This document shows positions 1-7,900 of a stretch of 30,775 bases of DNA, piece after piece (the first letter of the stretch is position 1; every line of letters begins with the position of its first letter). The notes beneath the pieces are model-generated. The model searched no databases and had not been told where the DNA came from. It was given only the letters and a program-made list of their open reading frames with translations. Position numbers and translations under genes: made by a program. The stretch is from Bacteroidales bacterium (GTDB taxonomy: Bacteria; Bacteroidota; Bacteroidia; Bacteroidales; UBA932), in contig SFMU01000022.1 in the NCBI GenBank assembly GCA_004552965.1, forward strand, positions 1 through 30,775. Direction: 5' to 3'.

Positions 1-675
1 AAGGTGCCAGGTGAACACAATTTGATGCCACCTGGCACCGGGATGTGCCCTACAGGTACCTGTAATGAGGATTGGCGTGCCAGGTGAATTTCATGAAGAA
101 CGATGGCAGCACAGCCTGGCGAAGCATTACCCAAACGATCTCAGACCGGTCTCTTTCCGATGCCCTAGTCGGTCTTCCGGCTCCGGCTCGAGAAATTCAC
201 CGAGCAAGCTCATGGTGCCCACAGGTATCTCAGAGGCAGATTGCCTTGCTCGGTGAAGCCAATTGGGCCTCACCGAGCAAGTGAATATGCCCTACACCTA
301 CCTGGAAGGACATTCGTCTTGCTCGGTGTTTTGCTCGAAGGGCCATCCCCACGTGCCCAGACCTTCATCAGACTGCTTTTTGAGGAAGCAACAGATGCCG
401 GTGAAAGACAAGAGAGCAATGCAAAATGGGAAAAGGATCGAAAAGAATAGAGAAAAAAGATAATCGGAAAAGGATAGTGGAAAAAATGAGAAAAGGATCG
501 AAAAGAATAGTGGGGAAAAGATAGTGTGAAAAGAAGCGAAAAGGATAGTGGGAAAAGAATAGTCGGAAAAGAATAGTCGGAAAAAGGATAGTGAGAAAGA
601 AGCGAAAGAGAGATTCGAGAGAAAAGGGATTAAGAAAATTGATTGCAAAGAGGAAGATATTTGTCCGGCAATTGG
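1..675. repeat. Gene-free repeat island at left edge
   Basis: I see no convincing gene here. Positions 3-13 and 29-39 form a perfect 11-bp inverted repeat (GGTGCCAGGTG / CACCTGGCACC). The motif CACCGAGCAAG occurs four times in alternating orientation at 198-208, 245-255, 271-281 and 318-328; the middle two form a 12-bp-stem hairpin at 245-281. Segments around 45-60, 120-165, 210-240, 285-300 and 341-356 are reverse-complement relatives of the 72/105-bp repeat at 19070-19725; for example GCCATCCCCACGTGCC at 341-356 recurs exactly inverted near 19400. Open frames across the island are low-complexity and mutually overlapping, so I treat them as non-coding. Confidence 0.75.
430..640. repeat. Degenerate polypurine tandem repeat, about 14-bp unit
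   Basis: Almost the entire + strand is A/G, built from variants of GGAAAAGAATAGTC and GGAAAAGGATAGTG, with occasional insertions such as GAAAAGGATCG. The period is near 14 bp but irregular. The complementary strand stays open in two frames and encodes only Phe/Leu/Ser/Ile-rich repeats, so those frames are by-products of composition. It lies directly upstream of the nicotinamidase-like gene promoter, so an effect on that promoter is possible but not shown. Confidence 0.75.
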
Positions 676-683
676 TATATTTG
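676..683 (+). promoter_or_regulatory. Bacteroidota -7 box (TATATTTG) for the nicotinamidase-like gene
   Basis: TATATTTG fits the TAnnTTTG -7 consensus of Bacteroidota sigma-ABfr promoters. No clear TTG sits at the expected 19-20 nt upstream spacing, so only half of the promoter is recognisable. The box lies 22 nt before the ATG at 706, giving a very short leader for that start. This favours 706 over the internal ATG at 835. Confidence 0.5.
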
Positions 684-705
684 CAGTCCAAATCAATCAA
701 CAGTT

Positions 706-1383
706 ATGAGATCGTATTTCGCAGCGGCTGCGTCAATCTTTATGTCAATCGCTATTTCATCAGCCGCAATTTCCTGCAGCTCAAACAGTTCAAACAGTTC
801 AAACAGTTCAAACCAATCAACCCAGCTTGAAGACATGAAATCAAAGGTGCTTGTAGTCGTGGATGTCCAGAGGGACTTCTTCGATCCGTCCGGTTCACTA
901 TACGTTGGAGGAAGTGAAGTCCTCCCCGGCAAGATTGCCGCCATCGCAGACTCTTACGACGCCGTCATATTCACTCTCGACTGGCATCCGGGAAACCACT
1001 GTTCCTTCGCCGCAAACGGTGGCCAGTGGCCGTCTCACTGCGTTGCCTACACCCAGGGCGCAGGTCTGCCTGACGAGTTCGCGGGAATCCTCGCATCCGG
1101 AAAGGCCAAGCTTTTCTTCAAAGGTCAGGAGCAGGACAAGGAGCAGTACGGCGCCTTCGAGGACCTTGCGACCGACAGTATTGAATATGCCTGGCTAAGC
1201 AATGCTGATAGCGTCGATGTCTGCGGAATAGCTGGAGACTACTGCGTCAAGGCCAGCACTGAGAATGTGCTGAAGGTTGTAGCTCCCGAAAAGGTGAGCA
1301 TTCTGACCGACTGTGTCAGAAGCATCGATGGAGGGGAAGCCCTCGAGGCCTTCATCAATGAAAAGGGAATTGCAAAGAAATAG
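706..1383 (+). CDS. Nicotinamidase/isochorismatase-family hydrolase with lipoprotein-like N-terminus
   Basis: Cysteine hydrolase of the isochorismatase/PncA fold, predicted to convert nicotinamide to nicotinate plus ammonia for NAD salvage. With the start at 706, the core begins near residue 44. Visible active-site elements are D53 in VVDVQRDF, metal ligands D92, H94 and H98 in LDWHPGNH, K139 in FFKGQE and C180 in GDYCVKAS; the WPSHC motif is also typical. The first 24 residues look like a lipoprotein signal (hydrophobic run ending AAISC), followed by a Ser/Asn linker made by three 9-bp repeats at 781-810. The nearby -7 box supports this start. The alternative ATG at 835 would give an ordinary cytoplasmic PncA-length protein. 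An alternative TTG at 643 lies upstream of the promoter and is unlikely. The family is near certain; nicotinamide specificity is probable and location uncertain. Confidence 0.85.
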   Translation: MRSYFAAAASIFMSIAISSAAISCSSNSSNSSNSSNQSTQLEDMKSKVLVVVDVQRDFFDPSGSLYVGGSEVLPGKIAAIADSYDAVIFTLDWHPGNHCSFAANGGQWPSHCVAYTQGAGLPDEFAGILASGKAKLFFKGQEQDKEQYGAFEDLATDSIEYAWLSNADSVDVCGIAGDYCVKASTENVLKVVAPEKVSILTDCVRSIDGGEALEAFINEKGIAKK

Positions 1384-1640
1384 TCTCCCAAAGGGAACTG
1401 TCCTCTAAAAAAGAGATAACCCTCTCAAAGGAACAGTACTTTCAAAAGGGAGAGCGTTTGCAAAAGGAGCAGCACCGCCAAAAGGAAAGCCTCCTCAGAA
1501 GGGACAGTGCCACAATTCACAGCACTATCATGATACACAGTACTTCCCAAAAGGGAAAAGATCCCCAAAGAACGGTACTTGAAATAATCCACTCCTTCCA
1601 TCCAAGAAGAAGGCATTGAGTAACCATAAACAGAAAGGTT
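1384..1640. repeat. Short-period degenerate repeat in the intergenic gap
   Basis: This 257-bp gap contains about eight imperfect copies of a CAAAAGGGACAGTACTT-like element, spaced roughly 17-18 bp between 1423 and 1510 and more loosely on either side (around 1385, 1549 and 1564). No gene, clear terminator or TAnnTTTG box was recognised. The - strand frames across it are short and lack family features. Confidence 0.5.
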
Positions 1641-2699
1641 TTGAGTCTCAAATCATTTCTCCAGAGAAAAGACATTGAATTCTCTTTCAGAAGGTACGGC
1701 CTTGATGCCATGTCAGCCATGGCTCAAGGTCTCTTCTGTACATTGCTGATAGGTACGATTCTGAACACTGTCGGCGCACAGTTCCACATAGGAGTCCTCA
1801 CCAGAGAGATTGTGAACATAGCAGGAAAAGGCTATTCGATAGGCTCACTTGCACAGGCGATGGCCGGACCGGCGATGGCTGTGGGCATCGGAGCCGCACT
1901 GAAAGCACCGATAATGGTTCTGCTGACCCTTGCACCGGTTGGTTTCGCGACAAATGCCCTGGGCGGAGCGGGAGGCCCTTTCGCCGTGTATGCAGTCGCA
2001 ATCATCGCCTCTGAAGCAGGCAAGGCAATCAGCAAAGAAACCAGAATAGATCTCCTCGCCACTCCGTTTGTCACGCTGAGCATAGGAATCCTGGCTGCCT
2101 GCCTGATAGCTTCTCCGATAGGGAAAGCGGCAAGCTGGCTTGGCAACCTCATCATGTGGGCGACTGAACTTCATCCTTTCCTGATGGGAATGCTTGTGGC
2201 GGTTCTTGTGGGCATGGCTCTGACTCTGCCTATTTCGTCAGCTGCAATCTGTGCCGGTCTCGGGCTCACAGGCCTGGCAGGAGGGGCGGCTGTGGCCGGC
2301 TGTTGCGCTCAGATGGTGGGATTCGCAGTGATGAGTTTCAAGGAAAACGGCTGGGGTGGATTGATCAGTCAGGGAATAGGGACCAGCATGCTCCAGATGG
2401 GCAACATCCTCAAGAATCCGAGAATATGGATTCCGCCGACCGTGACAGCAATGATCACCGGTCCTGTTGCCACCTGCATATTCGGTCTTGAAATGAATGG
2501 TGCAGCCGTCAATTCAGGTATGGGAACCTGCGGCCTTTGCGGGCCGATCGGAGTCTGGACAGGATGGGTCTCACCTACCGCATTCGACTGGACCGGGCTG
2601 ATCCTGGTCAGTTTCATTCTCCCGGCAGCAATATGCCCGGCTCTCGCATTCATCCTCAGAAAGATAAACTGGATCAGGCCGGGAGATCTCAAAATCTAA
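1641..2699 (+). CDS. PfoR-like / PTS EIIC_2-type integral membrane protein
   Basis: A 352-residue, very hydrophobic protein resembling the PTS_EIIC_2 / PfoR group (COG3641-like), with a typical N-terminus (FLQRKDIEFSFRRYGLDAMSAMAQGLF) and many Gly/Ala-rich helices, roughly ten by eye. The start is TTG at 1641: an in-frame TGA at 1617-1619 rules out longer versions, the conserved N-terminus begins before the first in-frame ATG, and AGAAAGG at 1632-1638 could be a ribosome-binding site. No EIIA, EIIB, HPr or EI gene is visible nearby, so phosphotransferase-coupled sugar uptake is not supported here. In Clostridium PfoR was proposed as a regulator; the actual substrate or role is unknown. It is convergent with the phosphoesterase gene. 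Confidence 0.8.
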   Translation: MSLKSFLQRKDIEFSFRRYGLDAMSAMAQGLFCTLLIGTILNTVGAQFHIGVLTREIVNIAGKGYSIGSLAQAMAGPAMAVGIGAALKAPIMVLLTLAPVGFATNALGGAGGPFAVYAVAIIASEAGKAISKETRIDLLATPFVTLSIGILAACLIASPIGKAASWLGNLIMWATELHPFLMGMLVAVLVGMALTLPISSAAICAGLGLTGLAGGAAVAGCCAQMVGFAVMSFKENGWGGLISQGIGTSMLQMGNILKNPRIWIPPTVTAMITGPVATCIFGLEMNGAAVNSGMGTCGLCGPIGVWTGWVSPTAFDWTGLILVSFILPAAICPALAFILRKINWIRPGDLKI

Positions 2700-2780
2700 G
2701 TCCCTCCGATACCTATCCGATGGCGCAGACGACGACAGTAGAGCGCGGGAGGCATCCCGCCTCGACGACATATTCCTCAG
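2700..2780. other. Convergent gap with small hairpin and a partial copy of the neighbouring gene's 3' end
   Basis: GCGGGA/TCCCGC at 2745-2760 forms a 6-bp stem with a GGCA loop but lacks a T-run, so it is at best a weak terminator. About 25 bp at 2718-2742 closely resemble 2788-2812, the last codons of the phosphoesterase gene; read on the - strand, even the TAG stop is echoed. This looks like a decayed short duplication of the gene's 3' end. Confidence 0.45.
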
Positions 2781-4709
2781 CTATTCGTTGGCGTAGACGT
2801 CGACAGTAAAGGCCTTCGGGCGCTTCATATTCTCGATGTAGACCCTTCCCTCGTCATCCGTCACTTTGATTTCCAAGGTGCTGGATGCCTCCTTTGCGGT
2901 CACCTGGAAGATATGCTTCGAAACAGATCCCTTGAATGAGAAACCTGACGAACCAGCATTGTAGCGCTTTGCATTGTAGGCAATCAGGTAGAGAGGGTCA
3001 TAAGCAGACAGCTTGGTCACAGTCAATGGATTGCCGTTTTCAAAAACCTCGACTTTCCAATTGGCGTTATAGTCCCAGACATTGATGAGCACTTTGTTGG
3101 ACTTGTCCTGAGTGTCATAGCCTCCGGCAGCCTTGACGTCCTGCATGAATTCATCGGCTTTGGCCTGGTTTGTAAGGTAATTTTCTGCCGTCATCTCGAT
3201 GCTGTTTCTGTCGTAGCTGCGGAACTGGTAGGAATGGTCCTTCCCTATCGCCTTGAAATAGGAAGTGCACTCGGTTCCCTTGACATCCATGATGCGGTAG
3301 CCTGCCGGAGCGCCGTCCTGCGCCATATTCAAGCCTGGTGTGTAGTATCCCGTCCACCACCATGCGGCGCAAACAGCGCCGTTGTTGTATTCCTTGATTT
3401 TATTTTTGGAGTCAAGGACAGAATAGAGTTTGTGAGTGTGACCTGAGACAAAGGTCACATCGGAGAAGCCTGCAAAGCAATTGACCAGCTCAGAAGTGTT
3501 CTTCATGGCATCTAAACCGCTTTCATTGAACGCAGGAGCATGGAAGGTCACGACAACAGGTGTCGACTTGCTGACATTCGCAAGGTCAAGCTTGAGCCAT
3601 TTCAGATCATCCGAGACGACAGTCTGATTGTAGGTTCTGTGACTTCCATCAGTCTGAGATGCAACGGCATTCGTGCACTCGATATTGTCCAAAACGACAT
3701 AGTGGATCTTTCCGATGTTGAAGGAATAGTAGTTCGGACAGAGTTCCTCCTTGTACCTGAGGGCCGAATCCCAGTCGCCGACCGAATTCATGTCATGGTC
3801 ATGGTTGCCGATTGTGTGGAAGATCTGAAGACCTTTGATGACATTGGCATCAGACAGATACTGGTCGAAACAGTATTTCTTCGAATACCAGTAAAGGTCC
3901 CAGGTCATGTCTCCGAGAGTCATGGCGTAGATCTTGTCACCGGAATTCTCCGCCAGATAGTCGTTGATCTCCTTTGTGAAAGTTGCGAACTGATTCCGGT
4001 CATTCTGCTTTCCTCCAGCAAGATGGATGTCTCCGAAGAAAAGCATCGTGTGATTGGTCTGGTCTCCGGCCTCATAGAGCTCGAAATCACGCCTGTCCAC
4101 TTTGGTGACGTCAGTGCTGACAATCTCGTAGAACAAAGGCAGGATGCCGGAAGAGGAGACCTCGTAACCGCTCGGAACGGAGATGAAGACGTACGGATTC
4201 TTCTTTTCGGACTTGATCTGGTACACACCGTTCTTGTCGGTAAGAGTGACGACATAGCCATCGGAGACAGCCACACCCTCGATTCCCTTGTCACCGCAGC
4301 GCACCTGGCCGTAAATGTTCGAACCCGAGGACGGAGTCACCCCGTCATCCTTGAGCATAGTGTACTGCACCTGGTCGATCAGCTTCGTCTCGCCGCCCCT
4401 CTTGATGCAGAAATCGTAAGTTCCGCTGACAAAATCGGCCCCGATCACGAAGGAGAAGGAATCGTCGGTCAGATTGCGGATCGGATAAGTGAAGTCCGCT
4501 GATCCCGAAACTGCCCTCAAAAGGACGAGATCGGTGCTGAGAGGGCCTTTCCCCCTGACAAAAGTGGAAGTAATTTCCGTACCTTCCTTCACTTCGACAG
4601 GTCCGCGACGCACACGGATGTCGAAATCCATTGAAGGAGTGCTGCCTTTGCAGGAACTGAGGAGAAGGCAGAATACCACGAACAGGGGGAGAAGAATCTT
4701 GTTTCTCAT
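2781..4709 (-). CDS. Calcineurin-like metallophosphoesterase lipoprotein (MetallophosN/C architecture)
   Basis: A 642-residue secreted phosphoesterase. Residues 1-20 are a lipoprotein signal ending LLSSC (Cys20), predicting an envelope-anchored, probably surface, enzyme. An N-terminal beta-sandwich region (about 30-215) is followed by the catalytic metallophosphoesterase domain (about 220-430) and a C-terminal beta domain, matching the MetallophosN-Metallophos-MetallophosC layout of Bacteroidota proteins. The two-metal motifs are all visible: GDIH 226-229, GDMTW from 266, GNHDHD 301-306, H390 in TFHAP and GHTH 423-426. Catalytic function is therefore likely intact; the substrate is unknown. 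It lies downstream of the SusCD operon on the same strand but behind that operon's terminator and its own -7 box, so it is probably co-functional and separately transcribed. Confidence 0.9.
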   Translation of the reverse strand: MRNKILLPLFVVFCLLLSSCKGSTPSMDFDIRVRRGPVEVKEGTEITSTFVRGKGPLSTDLVLLRAVSGSADFTYPIRNLTDDSFSFVIGADFVSGTYDFCIKRGGETKLIDQVQYTMLKDDGVTPSSGSNIYGQVRCGDKGIEGVAVSDGYVVTLTDKNGVYQIKSEKKNPYVFISVPSGYEVSSSGILPLFYEIVSTDVTKVDRRDFELYEAGDQTNHTMLFFGDIHLAGGKQNDRNQFATFTKEINDYLAENSGDKIYAMTLGDMTWDLYWYSKKYCFDQYLSDANVIKGLQIFHTIGNHDHDMNSVGDWDSALRYKEELCPNYYSFNIGKIHYVVLDNIECTNAVASQTDGSHRTYNQTVVSDDLKWLKLDLANVSKSTPVVVTFHAPAFNESGLDAMKNTSELVNCFAGFSDVTFVSGHTHKLYSVLDSKNKIKEYNNGAVCAAWWWTGYYTPGLNMAQDGAPAGYRIMDVKGTECTSYFKAIGKDHSYQFRSYDRNSIEMTAENYLTNQAKADEFMQDVKAAGGYDTQDKSNKVLINVWDYNANWKVEVFENGNPLTVTKLSAYDPLYLIAYNAKRYNAGSSGFSFKGSVSKHIFQVTAKEASSTLEIKVTDDEGRVYIENMKRPKAFTVDVYANE

Positions 4710-4766
4710 ATTCGATGAAGTGTAAAGTCAGAGTTGATAAAAAAGGAATAATCTCTTTGAATATAA

Positions 4767-4774
4767 CAAAGATA
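4767..4774 (-). promoter_or_regulatory. -7 box (TATCTTTG) for the phosphoesterase gene
   Basis: On the - strand this reads TATCTTTG, a match to TAnnTTTG, 58 nt before the ATG at 4709. A TTG at the expected -33 spacing is not evident, so only the -7 half is supported. Confidence 0.5.
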
Positions 4775-4896
4775 GAACATTATGCCGAAGAATGAAAATG
4801 AATTTCGCGGCTTTCGGTGCCTGCGGCAGGAATCTTCGGAGACATCGGGCGCAGGAATATGCCGGGGCGGGAATATGCTACCCAATGAATATGCCG

Positions 4897-4953
4897 AAAA
4901 AAGGAAGGGTGGCAGGAGCCCGGAATATTCCGGAACTCCCCCACCCTTTCTTT
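4897..4953 (-). terminator. Rho-independent terminator of the SusC-SusD-lipoprotein operon
   Basis: Read on the - strand, AAAGGGTGG at the start pairs with CCACCCTT at the end. Inner pairs include GGAG/CTCC and a perfect palindrome CCGGAATATTCCGG. The hairpin is followed by TTCC and a run of six T (4897-4902 on + are A). It lies just after the stop of the large lipoprotein gene and upstream of the phosphoesterase promoter, separating the two transcription units. Confidence 0.75.
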
Positions 4954-4971
4954 CAGGATAAGACGCTGATG

Positions 4972-7900
4972 CTATTTGGTGATCAGGATATTGTCAAGAT
5001 GATAGCGATGAGCGCCGGACACCTTCCAGTTGTACGAACCGGTAGACGGATCGTAGCAGTCCGTGTAGACAATGTTGATGGCAGTGTCAGGACCGGCACC
5101 CAGAATCTTCACATTGGCATGTGTCCAACCCATCTTTGCAGAGACACCCTCTTCATAAGGCTGGTCAGTGCTCAGAGGCTCGCTGTACTTCTTTCCGTTC
5201 TCGAACTGTCCGTCACCGGTAATCACAACGGTCAGTGTGACAGGATCCACCTTTGCAGAACCCTGCACGTGACGGCACCAGTCGAACTCCAGATTGATGT
5301 CAGCATTCTCGGTGAGATTGACAGACTTGATCTTGAGAGAAGTATGAGCGCTGGTCTTGCCGAACTTGAGATAAGCGTCCTGAGGATAGATGACCTTGGC
5401 GGAAGCATTCATGTCCTCATAGCCCTTTGCCTCGAATGCGGAAGGGAACTCGGACTTGAAAGGTTCAGTAGTGTAGATGTTCGGAGCATTTGCAGAACTT
5501 GCACCAGCAAAATCCGTGTCGGAATAGCCTGTGACAGAATTGCCGATAGGGGTGGCATTGGAAGCATTGTAACTGTCGATCATGCTCTTGAGCCAGCTGA
5601 AATCATCCTTGAAAAGCACCTCGGTCTTGGTGACCTTGATGTTGTCCAGATAGTAGCGGTAATAGCCGCTGACCTTGAAGTCGGCCGAACCGGATGAAAC
5701 GCAGACCTCAGGGACGATGGCCACCTTGGTAGATGTGCTGACACCGTGCATTGCAACAGAAGCATTGGTGAAGTAATGATCACCATCCTGCTGATTGTTG
5801 GAAAGCGGATCGCTCACCTTGGTTCCATTGTCGAATGTACCGTCACCCTCGATGAGGACGACAAGCTTGACCTGATCCACAGATCCGGAGCCTCCGAAAT
5901 GGCTTGCCCAATCGAAGGAGAGGGTTGCCTCGGTTGCAGTTCCGAGCTGAGCGAACGGACTGAACATAAGACCAGTCTGGTTCTTGCCCTTGCAGAACTT
6001 GAGATAAGCATCCTGAGGGTAGATGACCTTCGCTCCAGGGTTCAGGTCAGTGTAGCCTGCAGCGGCGAGAGCATCAGGGAACTTGTCCTTGAAGACGTCG
6101 GCAGTGTAGGCGTTCGGAGCATTTGCGCTGGCGCGGGACGTGACATCAGGATAGTCTCCATAGATAAAGTCACCGATGTGGCCTGCGCTGAGACCGAGGG
6201 CGTTATATTCAGTGATCATAGGCCTGAGCCATTCGAAATCATCCTCGAATATCACATTAGGATCCTTCTGAGGAGCCGCGGCCTGGACGACGGTAAGTAC
6301 TGTCTCGACACCCTTGTCCTCGATAGCGAAGACAACGTGACCGGTCCTGGAAGCAGTCTTGTCCTCATTTTCAGCGACAATGACAATCTCCTGAGTCATC
6401 TCGACCAGAGTCTTGGACTGAGGTGCGATGGTGATCCAAGGAACGTCTGAAGTCACCGTATAAGGATGTGTCGCCTGGACAGGGACAACTATCTGGGTCT
6501 CACGGTAGCTGACCTCAGCCTTGTTCTTGTCGATCGAGACGAACGGATTGAGATCCTGTCCGGCTGCGCTCTGGATGACAGGGACAGTCTTCTTTCCATC
6601 GGCGGAATAGATGGTGATGCTGGACTGGCGAAGGGTCGACATTGTCGAAGGCTCGCAGGTCACGAGAATCTCAACGCTCTCATTTGCAGCGCCTTCAGCC
6701 TTGTCAATAGAGATCCAGTCTGCATTGGCCACAACCGTGAAGTCGTAGTCTGAAGTGACGGTGAGGGTCAGAGGTCCTTCCGGAGTGCCTTCGAATGCGA
6801 GATAATCCGGAGAAGGAACGATGTTGGCGATGACAGGATCGGTGTCAGGTCTGTCGACACCGTCACCTTCCTCCACGATGCTGATCGTAGGCCAGAACTC
6901 TACACCGGCTTCTGTGACATCCGTTACTGCAAGTCGGCCGGTACCTCCGTTTCGTGCAGAAAGCTTGCCGGACCCGTTGGCCTGCCAGTTGGCCATGCAG
7001 CGGAACCTGAACTGGCAACGGTCATTGTTGTGGTTGAACTTGACCGTACGGTCCACGGTGATGTTGGTTGAACCGTCAGATTCCATCTTGTGGGTGTAGG
7101 TGATGCTCTCACCAGGCTCGTCGGTGGTTTCATAGTCACCGGCGATCTTCCAGTTGTCACCATCCTTGTACTCAAGCTGCCAGAACTTGTGGTTGGTAGC
7201 TGAAACCCTGGACTGGAAGACGATCCTTACCTTGGAACCTGCCTTGATGGCGCCAGTACCTGTGAACAGCCAGTAGTCGCCCGGCCAGGTACCGGTGATA
7301 CGAGGATTGTCACCGCTGACATCACGACCGAACTTGTTGTTGCCGTTCATCACAGGCTGCATCAGAGGTTCACCGTCAGGACCGATCACAGGCTCGCCGT
7401 TGGCATCCTTTACTGGCTCGCAGGCCGGCTCGTAGGAGATGATTCCAAGACCCTGGATGGACTCGATCTGGTTTGTGGCAGCAAATGACTCTGTGGTGTA
7501 ATTGAGCACTCCGGCAGCCTTTGCGCCCGCACCGATAGACCATTTTACAGGGTAAGGGATGATGCTTTCATCGATACCGCCGTCACCTTCGACTGCAACG
7601 AGGACAATCGAAGGGACCTTGCTGACGACACCGATGTAGTAGCCGGTGAACGAGGTCTTGTGAAGATTGACCTTGTCGAGAGCTTCAGCCTGGTCCTTTG
7701 TAGGATCGGCGACAGCAACGCGTGAAGTCTGGTCTGCGATACGCATGGTTCCATTGACGTTGGAACCGTCGACCTTGATGAAGACAGGGCTCTTGAAGCC
7801 AGGGAGGGCCTCATCGGCATTTGAAGTGATGTTGACAGGCTCAGGATACTCTGCAGAAGAGGAAGAAAGCACGTTGCATTCATCGAGGATGAATGAAGGG

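Noticed and set aside
298..700. Minus-strand Phe/Ser/Leu-rich open frames of 110-132 codons
   Set aside because: Their composition follows directly from the polypurine repeat on the + strand; two frames are open at once and no family features appear.
3540..4502. Plus-strand open frame of 320 codons
   Set aside because: It lies opposite the phosphoesterase gene, whose motifs and signal peptide are unambiguous. The antisense frame has no domain features.
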